This document shows positions 1 through 5,796 of a stretch of 5,796 nucleotides of DNA, in pieces. Source of the stretch: an uncultured Shinella sp. (GTDB taxonomy: Bacteria; Pseudomonadota; Alphaproteobacteria; Rhizobiales; Rhizobiaceae); contig CAMLOC010000273.1 in NCBI GenBank assembly GCA_946481465.1, positions 1 through 5,796 on the forward strand. Reading direction: 5' to 3'. The notes under the pieces are model-generated. The model made no database searches. It worked only from the letters and a program-made list of their open reading frames with translations, and was not told where the DNA came from. The position numbers were made by a program, and so were the translations under genes. Position 1 is the stretch's first letter. Each line of letters opens with the position of its first letter.

Positions 1-1742
1 ATGTCGGCGGGCAGGCCGTCAGCTTCGCCGTCGGCGCGCTGCTGCCGCTCGCCCTCGTCGCCTGGCCGCCGCTGTTGCAGCGCACGGCGCTCATCCTGGC
101 GATCGGCGCCATCATCGCCCGCTTCGGCACCCTCACCGGCGCCTATATCGTCTGGCTGTTCGAGCAGCCGGTCGGCCGCACGCCGGCCGTGCAAGCCATG
201 CCGGCCGAGCCGGCCGCGGACGGGACGACGCCGGAGGGCGAGGCCGCGGCGAACATTCCCGAACCCGACGCCCCGGCGGATGCCGTGCCGGCCGAAGACG
301 CGCTCCCCGCCCGCCGCATCACGCCGGCGCAGGCCCGCGCCTGGTTCGTGCGGCTGCGGCGCGCGCTGCGCTTCTTCGCCGTCGGCTGGATCGTGCTGGA
401 ATCCATGCGGGTCTACGGTTTCTCCCAGGGCTCCATGCTGCTCGTCATGTTCGCCTTCGATCTCGGCCTCTTCGCCATCGCGCTGGAGGCGGTGTGGTCG
501 CGCCCGCGCCGCGCCGACCAGACGGACACCACCCGCAAGATCTGGTCCTGGCTGGCGACGGGGGCGATCATCCTGCTGCTCGTCGTGTGGACGGCGGGGC
601 TGCATCTCCTGTTCTGGACCGGCCTGGTGGCGTTCCTGCTGCCCTCGCTCCTGCGGCTGACGACGGCGATCGTCGCCCGCCTGCATGGCGGCGACGAGGT
701 GGAGCGCCCGACCGGCATGTATTTCGTCATCGGCGAGCGCGGCGCGCGCGGCGTCGTCATCATCCTGTGCGCCTGGCTGGTGGCGGCCGCCGCCGGCGTC
801 GACGCCGCCGGCATGATGGGCGCCGGCGAAACGCTGATCAGCCGCGTCGCCCATGCCGCCACCCAGGCGATCGCCGTGCTGCTGGTCGCCGATATCGCCT
901 GGCAGTTCCTGAAGGCGGAGATCGCCGTGCGCATGGCCGACGACCCGCTCGCCCGCCGCGTCACCGACGAGGAGCGCAGCCGCAATGCCCGCATCCGCAC
1001 GCTGCTGCCGATCCTGCGCAACATCCTCGCCGTGACGCTCGCCGCCGTCGCCGTCATGATGGTGCTGACCAGCCTCGGCGTCGATATCGGCCCGCTGATC
1101 GCCGGCGCGGGCGTGGCCGGCGTCGCCATCGGCTTCGGCGCGCAGACCATCGTCAAGGACCTCATCTCGGGCATCTTCTACCTGTGGGACGACGCCTTCC
1201 GCATCGGCGAATATATCGAGACCGGCAAGTACAAGGGCGTGGTCGAGAGCTTTTCGCTGCGCTCGGTCAAGCTGCGCCACCACCGCGGCCCGCTGACCAC
1301 CGTCCCCTTCGGCGAACTCGGCGCCGTGCAGAACATGAGCCGCGACTGGTCGGTCATCAAGTTCAACCTCTCCGTCACCTACGACACCGATCTGGAAAAG
1401 CTGCGCAAGGTCATCAAGCGCATCGGCGCGGAAATCGCCGAGAAGCCGGAATACAAGGACATCCTGCTCGAACCGCTCAAGATGAAGGGCGTCTCCGATT
1501 TCGGCGAATATGCCATCGTCGTGCGTGCCGGCTTCACCACCAAGCCGGGCGAGCAGTTCATGATCCGCCGCGAGATCATGAACCGCATCAAGCTCGACTT
1601 CAAGGAGAACGGCATCCGCTTCGCCTCCCCCACCGTGCAGGTCGGCGGCCATGGCGGCGAGGGAGAGGCGGAGGCGGCCGCGATCGAGGCGCACCGCCGG
1701 CACCGCGAAGCACTCGCCGCGGCGGGCGACCCCGGTGCCTGA
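1..1742 (+). CDS. MscS-family mechanosensitive ion channel, 5'-truncated by the window edge
   Basis: Inner-membrane channel expected to open under membrane tension and release small solutes during hypo-osmotic shock. The first full codon is at 3 and the frame is open to the window edge, so the true start lies upstream; the TTG at 75 and later ATGs are internal. About 579 residues are visible. The N-terminal part has several hydrophobic helices, interrupted by a Pro/Ala/acidic linker (about nt 174-330) that is probably extramembrane. The MscS core starts near nt 1000: a pore-type helix rich in Gly and Ala (nt 1101-1154, GAGVAGVAIGFGAQTIV), then KDLISGIFYLWDDAFRIGEY, which begins the cytoplasmic beta domain, then the alpha/beta C-terminal domain to about nt 1660. 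It ends in a short Ala/Glu/Arg tail. The many extra helices place it among the long MscS relatives rather than the three-helix E. coli MscS form. The family call is firm; the subfamily and ion preference are not. A 129-bp gap separates it from the next gene. Confidence 0.93.
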   Translation, partial: VGGQAVSFAVGALLPLALVAWPPLLQRTALILAIGAIIARFGTLTGAYIVWLFEQPVGRTPAVQAMPAEPAADGTTPEGEAAANIPEPDAPADAVPAEDALPARRITPAQARAWFVRLRRALRFFAVGWIVLESMRVYGFSQGSMLLVMFAFDLGLFAIALEAVWSRPRRADQTDTTRKIWSWLATGAIILLLVVWTAGLHLLFWTGLVAFLLPSLLRLTTAIVARLHGGDEVERPTGMYFVIGERGARGVVIILCAWLVAAAAGVDAAGMMGAGETLISRVAHAATQAIAVLLVADIAWQFLKAEIAVRMADDPLARRVTDEERSRNARIRTLLPILRNILAVTLAAVAVMMVLTSLGVDIGPLIAGAGVAGVAIGFGAQTIVKDLISGIFYLWDDAFRIGEYIETGKYKGVVESFSLRSVKLRHHRGPLTTVPFGELGAVQNMSRDWSVIKFNLSVTYDTDLEKLRKVIKRIGAEIAEKPEYKDILLEPLKMKGVSDFGEYAIVVRAGFTTKPGEQFMIRREIMNRIKLDFKENGIRFASPTVQVGGHGGEGEAEAAAIEAHRRHREALAAAGDPGA

Positions 1743-1871
1743 ACGCAAAGGCGGAGCGCGAGACCGGCGATGCAACCTGGACCGTCTTCTTTAGCAGGAC
1801 GGCATAGAGTCCGTTAACTTCTATGGTGGAAGATTTCCCGCTGGAGGCGAACGACCCCGGGGGAACGACGA
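1743..1871 (+). promoter_or_regulatory. Intergenic leader, probable promoter region of the binding protein/GGDEF-EAL operon
   Basis: This 129-bp gap is the only non-coding stretch upstream of the two-gene unit, so its promoter probably lies here. It is locally richer in A/T (about 1786-1836) than the flanking genes. CTGGAC at 1777-1782 is close to the rhizobial -35 form CTTGAC, but no convincing -10 lies at the right distance, so no promoter is assigned. An inverted repeat CATAGA (1803-1808) and TCTATG (1820-1825) flanks an 11-nt spacer containing GTTAAC, and could be an operator. No terminator-like hairpin with a T run follows the channel gene, so read-through from it is not excluded. Confidence 0.35.
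1859..1865 (+). promoter_or_regulatory. Ribosome binding site of the DctP-like gene
   Basis: A purine run GGGGGAA ends 6 nt before the ATG at 1872 and supports that start. A better-looking GGAGG at 1843-1847 is about 24 nt upstream of the ATG, too far to serve it, and no ATG or GTG start follows it at usual spacing in this frame. Confidence 0.5.
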
Positions 1872-2972
1872 ATGAGCGGACGAACGCGCGCAAACGCTGC
1901 GGCACAGCGCCTTTCCGGCAGGGGGCCGGCGCGCCTCCTCCTGGCGGCCCTCCTCGCTCTTTCGAGCCCCGCTTTCGCCGAACAGCCTTCCGGGGAGCCG
2001 GTCCGGTTGCAGATCATCGGCGGCCTTGCCGGCGTCACGCAGTTCACCCGGATCGAGCAGCCGTTCTGGCAGTCGGAGATCGGCACCCTCTCGCATGGCC
2101 GGATCAGCGCGACGATCCGGCCGCTGGATGCGGGCGGACTGCGCGCCCAGGAAATGCTCCAGCTCCTGCGGCTCGGCGTCGTTTCCTTCGGCACCGTGCT
2201 CCTGAGCGCCGCCGCCGGGGACGAGCCGGAGCTGAGCGCGATCGACCTGCCGACGCTGAACCCGGACGTGGCGACGCTGCGCCGGACGGTCGGCGCCTAC
2301 CGGCCCCATCTGGAGGCGGTGCTGGACCAGCGCTACGATATCCGCCTCCTCGGCATCTACGCCTATCCCGCGCAGGTGCTGTTCTGCGACACGCCGTTCA
2401 CCGGGCTCGACGACCTTTCCGGCCGGCGGATCAGGACCTCGTCCGTCGCCCAGTCGGAACTGGTGGCGGCGCTGGGCGCCGTGCCGGTGACCATACCCTT
2501 CGCCGACATCGTGCCGAGCCTTCGCGACGACGTGGTCGATTGCGCGATCACCGGCACGCTGAGCGGCTACGAGATCGGCCTGCCGGGCGTCACCTCCCAT
2601 GTGCATGCCATGGCGCTCAGCTGGGGCGTGTCGATCTTCGGCGTCAATCGTCCCTATTGGGACACCCTGCCCGCCGATGCCCGCGACACGATCCGCAAGG
2701 GCGTGGCACAGCTCGAGCAGCGCATCTGGGCGCAGACCGAGGCGGACACGCAGCGCGGCCTTGCCTGCAATGCCGGCGCGCCGGACTGCTCCGGCGAGGT
2801 CCAGGCGTCCATGACCGTCGTGCCCACCTCGCCGGAAGACGCGGCGCGCCGCCGGCGCCTGCTGCTCGACGTCGTGCTGCCGCGCTGGTTCAAGCGGTGC
2901 GGCCGGGACTGCGAGGAGACCTGGAACACCTATCTCAAACCCCTCTTTGCGGCAGAGCCCCAAACCCCATGA
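1872..2972 (+). CDS. TRAP-type (DctP family) periplasmic solute-binding protein, no permease genes in view
   Basis: A 366-residue exported binding protein. Residues 1-36 form a signal peptide: Arg-rich start, hydrophobic run RLLLAALLALSS, and likely cleavage after AFA at residue 36. The mature part follows the DctP fold. DLSGRRIRTSS (about 181-191) matches the family's D-L-x-G-x-[KR]-I-R segment, where the conserved Arg, probably R188, pairs with the ligand carboxylate. It continues with ALGAVPVTIPFADIVPSLRD and VVDCAITG (C224), then GVNRPYWDTLPADAR, a typical family helix start. The ligand is probably a small organic acid, but the exact one cannot be read. The mature protein has six cysteines (172, 224, 299, 306, 343, 347), unusual for the family and compatible with disulfides. 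No DctQ or DctM gene lies beside it; instead its stop overlaps a membrane GGDEF-EAL gene by 4 bp. That suggests a sensory role, perhaps as ligand-binding partner of that protein. Service to a distant permease remains possible. Confidence 0.88.
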   Translation: MSGRTRANAAAQRLSGRGPARLLLAALLALSSPAFAEQPSGEPVRLQIIGGLAGVTQFTRIEQPFWQSEIGTLSHGRISATIRPLDAGGLRAQEMLQLLRLGVVSFGTVLLSAAAGDEPELSAIDLPTLNPDVATLRRTVGAYRPHLEAVLDQRYDIRLLGIYAYPAQVLFCDTPFTGLDDLSGRRIRTSSVAQSELVAALGAVPVTIPFADIVPSLRDDVVDCAITGTLSGYEIGLPGVTSHVHAMALSWGVSIFGVNRPYWDTLPADARDTIRKGVAQLEQRIWAQTEADTQRGLACNAGAPDCSGEVQASMTVVPTSPEDAARRRRLLLDVVLPRWFKRCGRDCEETWNTYLKPLFAAEPQTP

Positions 2973-5695
2973 TGAACCCGAACGGCCGGGGCTGGCTTCC
3001 GGTGATGAAACGTCTCAAGCTCGTGATCGGCGCCGGTACGGCGGCCATCCTGTCGATCATCGCGCTCGGCACCCTCCATGTCGTCGAGAAGACGGAACGG
3101 GCCGCGTGGCAGGCGGCAAGGCAATCGCTGGAAGGGTCCGCCAAGGCGGTGGAGAATGCGCTGGAGCGCCAACTGCTCCAGGTCGACGGCGCGCTGGCGA
3201 GCCTGCCGGCGCTGTTCAAGGCGGCGAAGGTCGCCCCCGGCCAGGCGGGGCCTGCCGCGCAGCTTCTGGGCGGCCTCAGCTTCCAGACCATGGCCTTCCG
3301 CAACCTCATGCTGATCGCGCCGGACGGCAGCGTCGTCGCCTCGGGGCAATCGAGGGCGGCGCGCCATCCGCTGCCGGCGGACGTCGCGCTGGTCGGCCGC
3401 AACCCGACGACCCTGATCGGCCCGATCCGCAATGCCGCCACGGGCGACTGGTCGCTCTACGTCGCCCGGCCGATCCCCGGCTGGATCGGCATCGTCCCGG
3501 TCGCCGAGGTTCCCCTGCCCACCCTGATGAAACTGCTGTCGGAGACCAACCTGACGCAGGGCACGCGGATCTTCCTGGAGCGGCCCGACGGCAAGGTGCT
3601 GGCCTCGCAGCCGCATGACGAACTGCTCATCGGCAAGCCGCGCGCGGCCGGCCGGCTGGCGGCGGCCAACGGCGTCGCCTTCCCGGCCACCGAGACCGGC
3701 GCGGACGAAGGGATGCTGACGGTCGCGCGGCAATCGCTGTACGGCGACCTCAGGATCGTGCTCACCGCGCGCAACGCGGTCCTGCTCGCCGACTGGCGCA
3801 GCGCCCGCGACCGCATCGTCCTCGGCGCCGGGATCGTCGCGCTGTTCGTGCTGGCCTTCGCCGCGGCGATCCTCGTCGCCATCCGCCAGCGCGAGAAGGC
3901 CGGCGCGGAGCGCGACCGCGCCGCCGCCGTGCTCGACAACGCCATCGCGGCCATGTCCGACGGCTTCGTGATGTGGGACGAGAACGACCGGCTGGTGACC
4001 TGCAACCAGCGCTACCGCGACCTCTATGCCCTCAGCGCCCCCTTCATCCATGCCGGCGCGCGCTTCGAGGATATCGTGCGCCACGGCGCCGAGCGGGGCC
4101 AGTATCCGCAGCTTGCCGGCGATATCGACGCCTTCATCGAGGATCTGCTCGTCTGGCGCCGGCAGGACAGCGGGACGATCGAGCGCATGCTGCCGAACGG
4201 CGTGTGGGTGCTGGTGAGCGAGCGGCGGACGGCCGACGGCGGGCGGGTCGGCATCCGCACCGACATCACCGCGCTGAAGACCGCCCATGCGGAACTGGCC
4301 GCCGCCAATGCCCGCGCCAATGCCGCGGCGAAGGAGGCCCGGCGGCAGAACGCGGCCCTGACCCGGCAGGAGAGCCGCATCCGCTTCCTCGCCCATCACG
4401 ACGACCTGACCGGCCTCATGAACCGCCTCGCCTTCCGCACGCAGATCGCCGACGTCCTGGAGCGGGCCGGGGCAGAGGGCGGGCAGGTCGCCCTGCTGTT
4501 CCTCGATCTCGACCGCTTCAAGGACATCAACGACACGCTCGGCCACCCGGTCGGCGACCGGTTGCTGCGCGAGGTCGCCGGGCGCCTGTCGGCCTCGGTG
4601 CGCCAGGCCGACAGCGTCGCGCGCCTCGGCGGCGACGAATTCGCGATCCTGTGCATGGGCGACGACCAGCCGCAGGCCGCCGAAGCGCTCAGCGCCCGGA
4701 TCGTCGACGTCCTCGGCCAGCCGTTCTCCATCGAGGGCCGGACGATCTCCATATCGACCAGCATCGGCATCGCCATTTCCGACGGCGCGGGCGATGCCGA
4801 CACGCTGCTGAAGCAGGCCGACGTGGCGCTCTACCAGTCCAAGTCGCGCGGGCGCGGCGTCTTCTGTTTCTTCACGCAGGAGATGGACGCGCAGCTGCAC
4901 GGCCGCATCGCGCTGGAGGCGGACCTGCGCCGGGCGATCGCCGAGGAGCAGTTCGAACTCGCCTACCAGCCGATCTACCACCTCGCCTCGCGCACGCTCT
5001 CCGGCTTCGAAGCGCTCCTGCGCTGGCATCACCCGGAACGCGGGCCCGTCCCGCCGGGGGATTTCATCCCGCTGGCGGAGGAGACAAGGCTGATCGTCGA
5101 GATCGGCGCCTGGGCCCTGCGCCGGGCCTGCCGGGATGCCGCGCAGCTGCCGGGATCGCCGCGCATCGCCGTCAACCTGTCGCCGGTGCAATTGGCCTTC
5201 GGCGACATGGTCGCGATCGTCAAGGACGTGCTCGCCGAGACCGGCCTCGACCCCGCGCGGCTCGAACTGGAGATCACCGAGACGGCGCTGTTCGACGACG
5301 ACAACCGCACCCTTGCCGCGCTAAAGGGCCTGAAGGCCCTCGGCGTGCGCATCGTGCTCGACGATTTCGGCACGGGCTATTCGAGCCTCAGCCACCTGCG
5401 GCTCGCCCCGCTGGACAAGGTGAAGATCGACCGCTCCTTCGTCAACGACATCACGGTGCGCCCCGACAGCGCCGCCATCGTCTCGGCCATCGCGGCGCTC
5501 GCGGCCGAACTCGGCATGACGACCACAGCCGAGGGCATCGAGACCCCGGCCCAGCTCGAAGCCATCGGCAAGGCCGGCTGCACGGAAGCGCAGGGCTACC
5601 TGCTCGGCAGGCCCCAGCCGCTCCTGAAGGCCCTCGCCACCACCCTCGTCCACGAGGAGATCGGCGCGATCGCGGGAGGCCGCCTCGTCGGGTGA
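2969..5695 (+). CDS. Membrane-bound c-di-GMP cyclase/phosphodiesterase: dCache-like sensor, PAS, GGDEF, EAL
   Basis: A 908-residue receptor that should make and/or degrade cyclic di-GMP at the inner membrane. Order: TM1 (about 18-37); periplasmic domain of about 245 residues resembling double Cache, with the repeated pattern LIAPDGSVVASG and LERPDGKVLAS; TM2 (about 283-306); PAS of the PAS_7 type (about 321-436) ending in DIT; Ala-rich coiled coil (about 437-475); GGDEF (about 473-632); EAL (about 651-895). The GGDEF domain keeps D513, N521, D530 and the motif at 554-558, with an RxxD inhibitory site (RQAD, 545-548) exactly five residues before it. The EAL domain keeps E681, N736, E768, E771, D798-D799, K819, E855, E858 and Q875, the known metal, substrate and catalytic set, so both activities look possible. 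The start at ATG 2969 was chosen because ATGA overlaps the upstream stop, implying translational coupling; ATG 2972 and ATG 3005 are alternatives, and none has a strong ribosome site. The signal is probably periplasmic and may arrive through the upstream binding protein. Confidence 0.93.
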   Translation: MMNPNGRGWLPVMKRLKLVIGAGTAAILSIIALGTLHVVEKTERAAWQAARQSLEGSAKAVENALERQLLQVDGALASLPALFKAAKVAPGQAGPAAQLLGGLSFQTMAFRNLMLIAPDGSVVASGQSRAARHPLPADVALVGRNPTTLIGPIRNAATGDWSLYVARPIPGWIGIVPVAEVPLPTLMKLLSETNLTQGTRIFLERPDGKVLASQPHDELLIGKPRAAGRLAAANGVAFPATETGADEGMLTVARQSLYGDLRIVLTARNAVLLADWRSARDRIVLGAGIVALFVLAFAAAILVAIRQREKAGAERDRAAAVLDNAIAAMSDGFVMWDENDRLVTCNQRYRDLYALSAPFIHAGARFEDIVRHGAERGQYPQLAGDIDAFIEDLLVWRRQDSGTIERMLPNGVWVLVSERRTADGGRVGIRTDITALKTAHAELAAANARANAAAKEARRQNAALTRQESRIRFLAHHDDLTGLMNRLAFRTQIADVLERAGAEGGQVALLFLDLDRFKDINDTLGHPVGDRLLREVAGRLSASVRQADSVARLGGDEFAILCMGDDQPQAAEALSARIVDVLGQPFSIEGRTISISTSIGIAISDGAGDADTLLKQADVALYQSKSRGRGVFCFFTQEMDAQLHGRIALEADLRRAIAEEQFELAYQPIYHLASRTLSGFEALLRWHHPERGPVPPGDFIPLAEETRLIVEIGAWALRRACRDAAQLPGSPRIAVNLSPVQLAFGDMVAIVKDVLAETGLDPARLELEITETALFDDDNRTLAALKGLKALGVRIVLDDFGTGYSSLSHLRLAPLDKVKIDRSFVNDITVRPDSAAIVSAIAALAAELGMTTTAEGIETPAQLEAIGKAGCTEAQGYLLGRPQPLLKALATTLVHEEIGAIAGGRLVG

Positions 5696-5704
5696 CGGCG
5701 GAAC

Positions 5705-5720
5705 GGGGCGTCGAAGCCCC
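5705..5720 (+). terminator. Small GC hairpin just after the GGDEF-EAL stop, doubtful terminator
   Basis: GGGGC (5705-5709) pairs with GCCCC (5716-5720) around a 6-nt loop, starting 9 nt after the stop codon. The stem is only 5 bp and is followed by CTCCCC rather than a T run, so intrinsic termination is uncertain. It may simply be the left end of the adjacent repeat element. Confidence 0.25.
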
Positions 5721-5796
5721 CTCCCCACAAGGGCAGGGCACTCGCATATGGAAACCCCCTCTGCCTGCCGGCATCTCCCCCACAAGGGGGGAGAAA
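5717..5796. repeat. Palindromic intergenic repeat element of rhizobial type, cut by the window edge
   Basis: Two related modules are visible: CTCCCCACAAGGG at 5721-5733 and CTCCCCCACAAGGGGGGAG at 5775-5793. Between them lie CCCCCTCTGCCTGCCGGCAT and the 8-bp palindrome TGCCGGCA (5766-5773). The second module folds into an 8-bp stem (5774-5781 with 5787-5794) and a 5-nt loop. C-run/G-run palindromes of this kind, next to a CCCCCTCTG-type box, recall dispersed intergenic repeats of Rhizobiaceae (RIME-like families); this match is from memory and was not searched. No T run follows the hairpin on either strand, so it is not an obvious terminator. The element may continue beyond 5796. Confidence 0.6.
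5774..5794. other. Perfect GC-rich stem-loop inside the repeat element
   Basis: TCTCCCCC pairs fully with GGGGGAGA around loop ACAAG. In an RNA this stable stem could protect the 3' end of the upstream operon message from exonucleases, as intergenic palindromes of other bacteria do; that role is inferred. Only two bases follow before the window ends. Confidence 0.6.

Noticed and set aside
1..660. An ATG at the first base opens a 219-codon frame on the + strand.
   Set aside because: The product is almost entirely Arg, Ser, Pro, Cys and Ala, and it overlaps the MscS frame, which has membrane helices and continues into the conserved channel core.
1821..2963. A minus-strand open frame of 380 codons opposite the DctP-like gene.
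   Set aside because: Its composition is typical of an antisense shadow and no domain is visible, while the + strand gene is clearly real.
1823..2968. The GGDEF-EAL reading frame is open far upstream, through the whole binding-protein gene, as if it encoded a 1290-residue protein.
   Set aside because: The upstream translation is Arg/Pro/Ala-rich without domains, while the other frame gives a signal peptide and a clear DctP fold. Long open shadow frames are normal at this GC content.
2930..5191. A long minus-strand open frame of 753 codons opposite the GGDEF-EAL gene.
   Set aside because: It is low-complexity (Arg, Gly, Asp, Gln, Ala) with no recognisable domain, and lies opposite a gene with fully conserved catalytic motifs.
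4385..5650. The possibility that the third protein is a LapD-type receptor with dead catalytic domains.
   Set aside because: The GGDEF motif and all EAL metal, substrate and catalytic residues I could check are intact, whereas LapD-type receptors have degenerate motifs.
5705..5796. CRISPR-like or attachment-site structure in the repeats at the right edge.
   Set aside because: Only two imperfect copies are present, without uniform spacers, nearby cas or integrase genes, or a tRNA; the palindromic form fits an intergenic repeat better.

Overview
The window comes from a GC-rich chromosome or megaplasmid and looks alphaproteobacterial, most likely Rhizobiales/Rhizobiaceae. That placement rests on three things: the codon use, the PAS type in the third gene (a form common in alphaproteobacterial signalling proteins), and a C-run/G-run palindromic intergenic repeat at the right edge that resembles repeats scattered through rhizobial genomes. 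The genus cannot be fixed by reading alone.

All three genes are on the + strand. (1) The left edge to 1742 is the 3' part of a long MscS-family mechanosensitive channel whose start lies outside the window. (2) After a 129-bp gap, 1872-2972 encodes an exported TRAP-type (DctP family) solute-binding protein with no TRAP permease genes in view. (3) Overlapping its stop by 4 bp (ATGA), 2969-5695 encodes a 908-residue membrane c-di-GMP enzyme: TM, periplasmic dCache-like sensor, TM, PAS, coiled coil, GGDEF, EAL. Both catalytic domains keep their key residues, and the RxxD inhibitory site is present. The last 100 bp hold a small hairpin and part of a palindromic repeat element; no gene is visible there.

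The main point of interest is the pair formed by genes 2 and 3. A secreted binding protein of a transporter family is translationally coupled to a receptor with a large periplasmic domain and a c-di-GMP output. This suggests a two-piece sensor in which the binding protein reports a periplasmic ligand, probably a small organic acid, to the GGDEF/EAL enzyme. It is similar in layout to NspS-MbaA of Vibrio cholerae, but with a TRAP-type rather than an ABC-type binding protein. Interaction and ligand are inferred. The MscS gene is probably a separate transcription unit.
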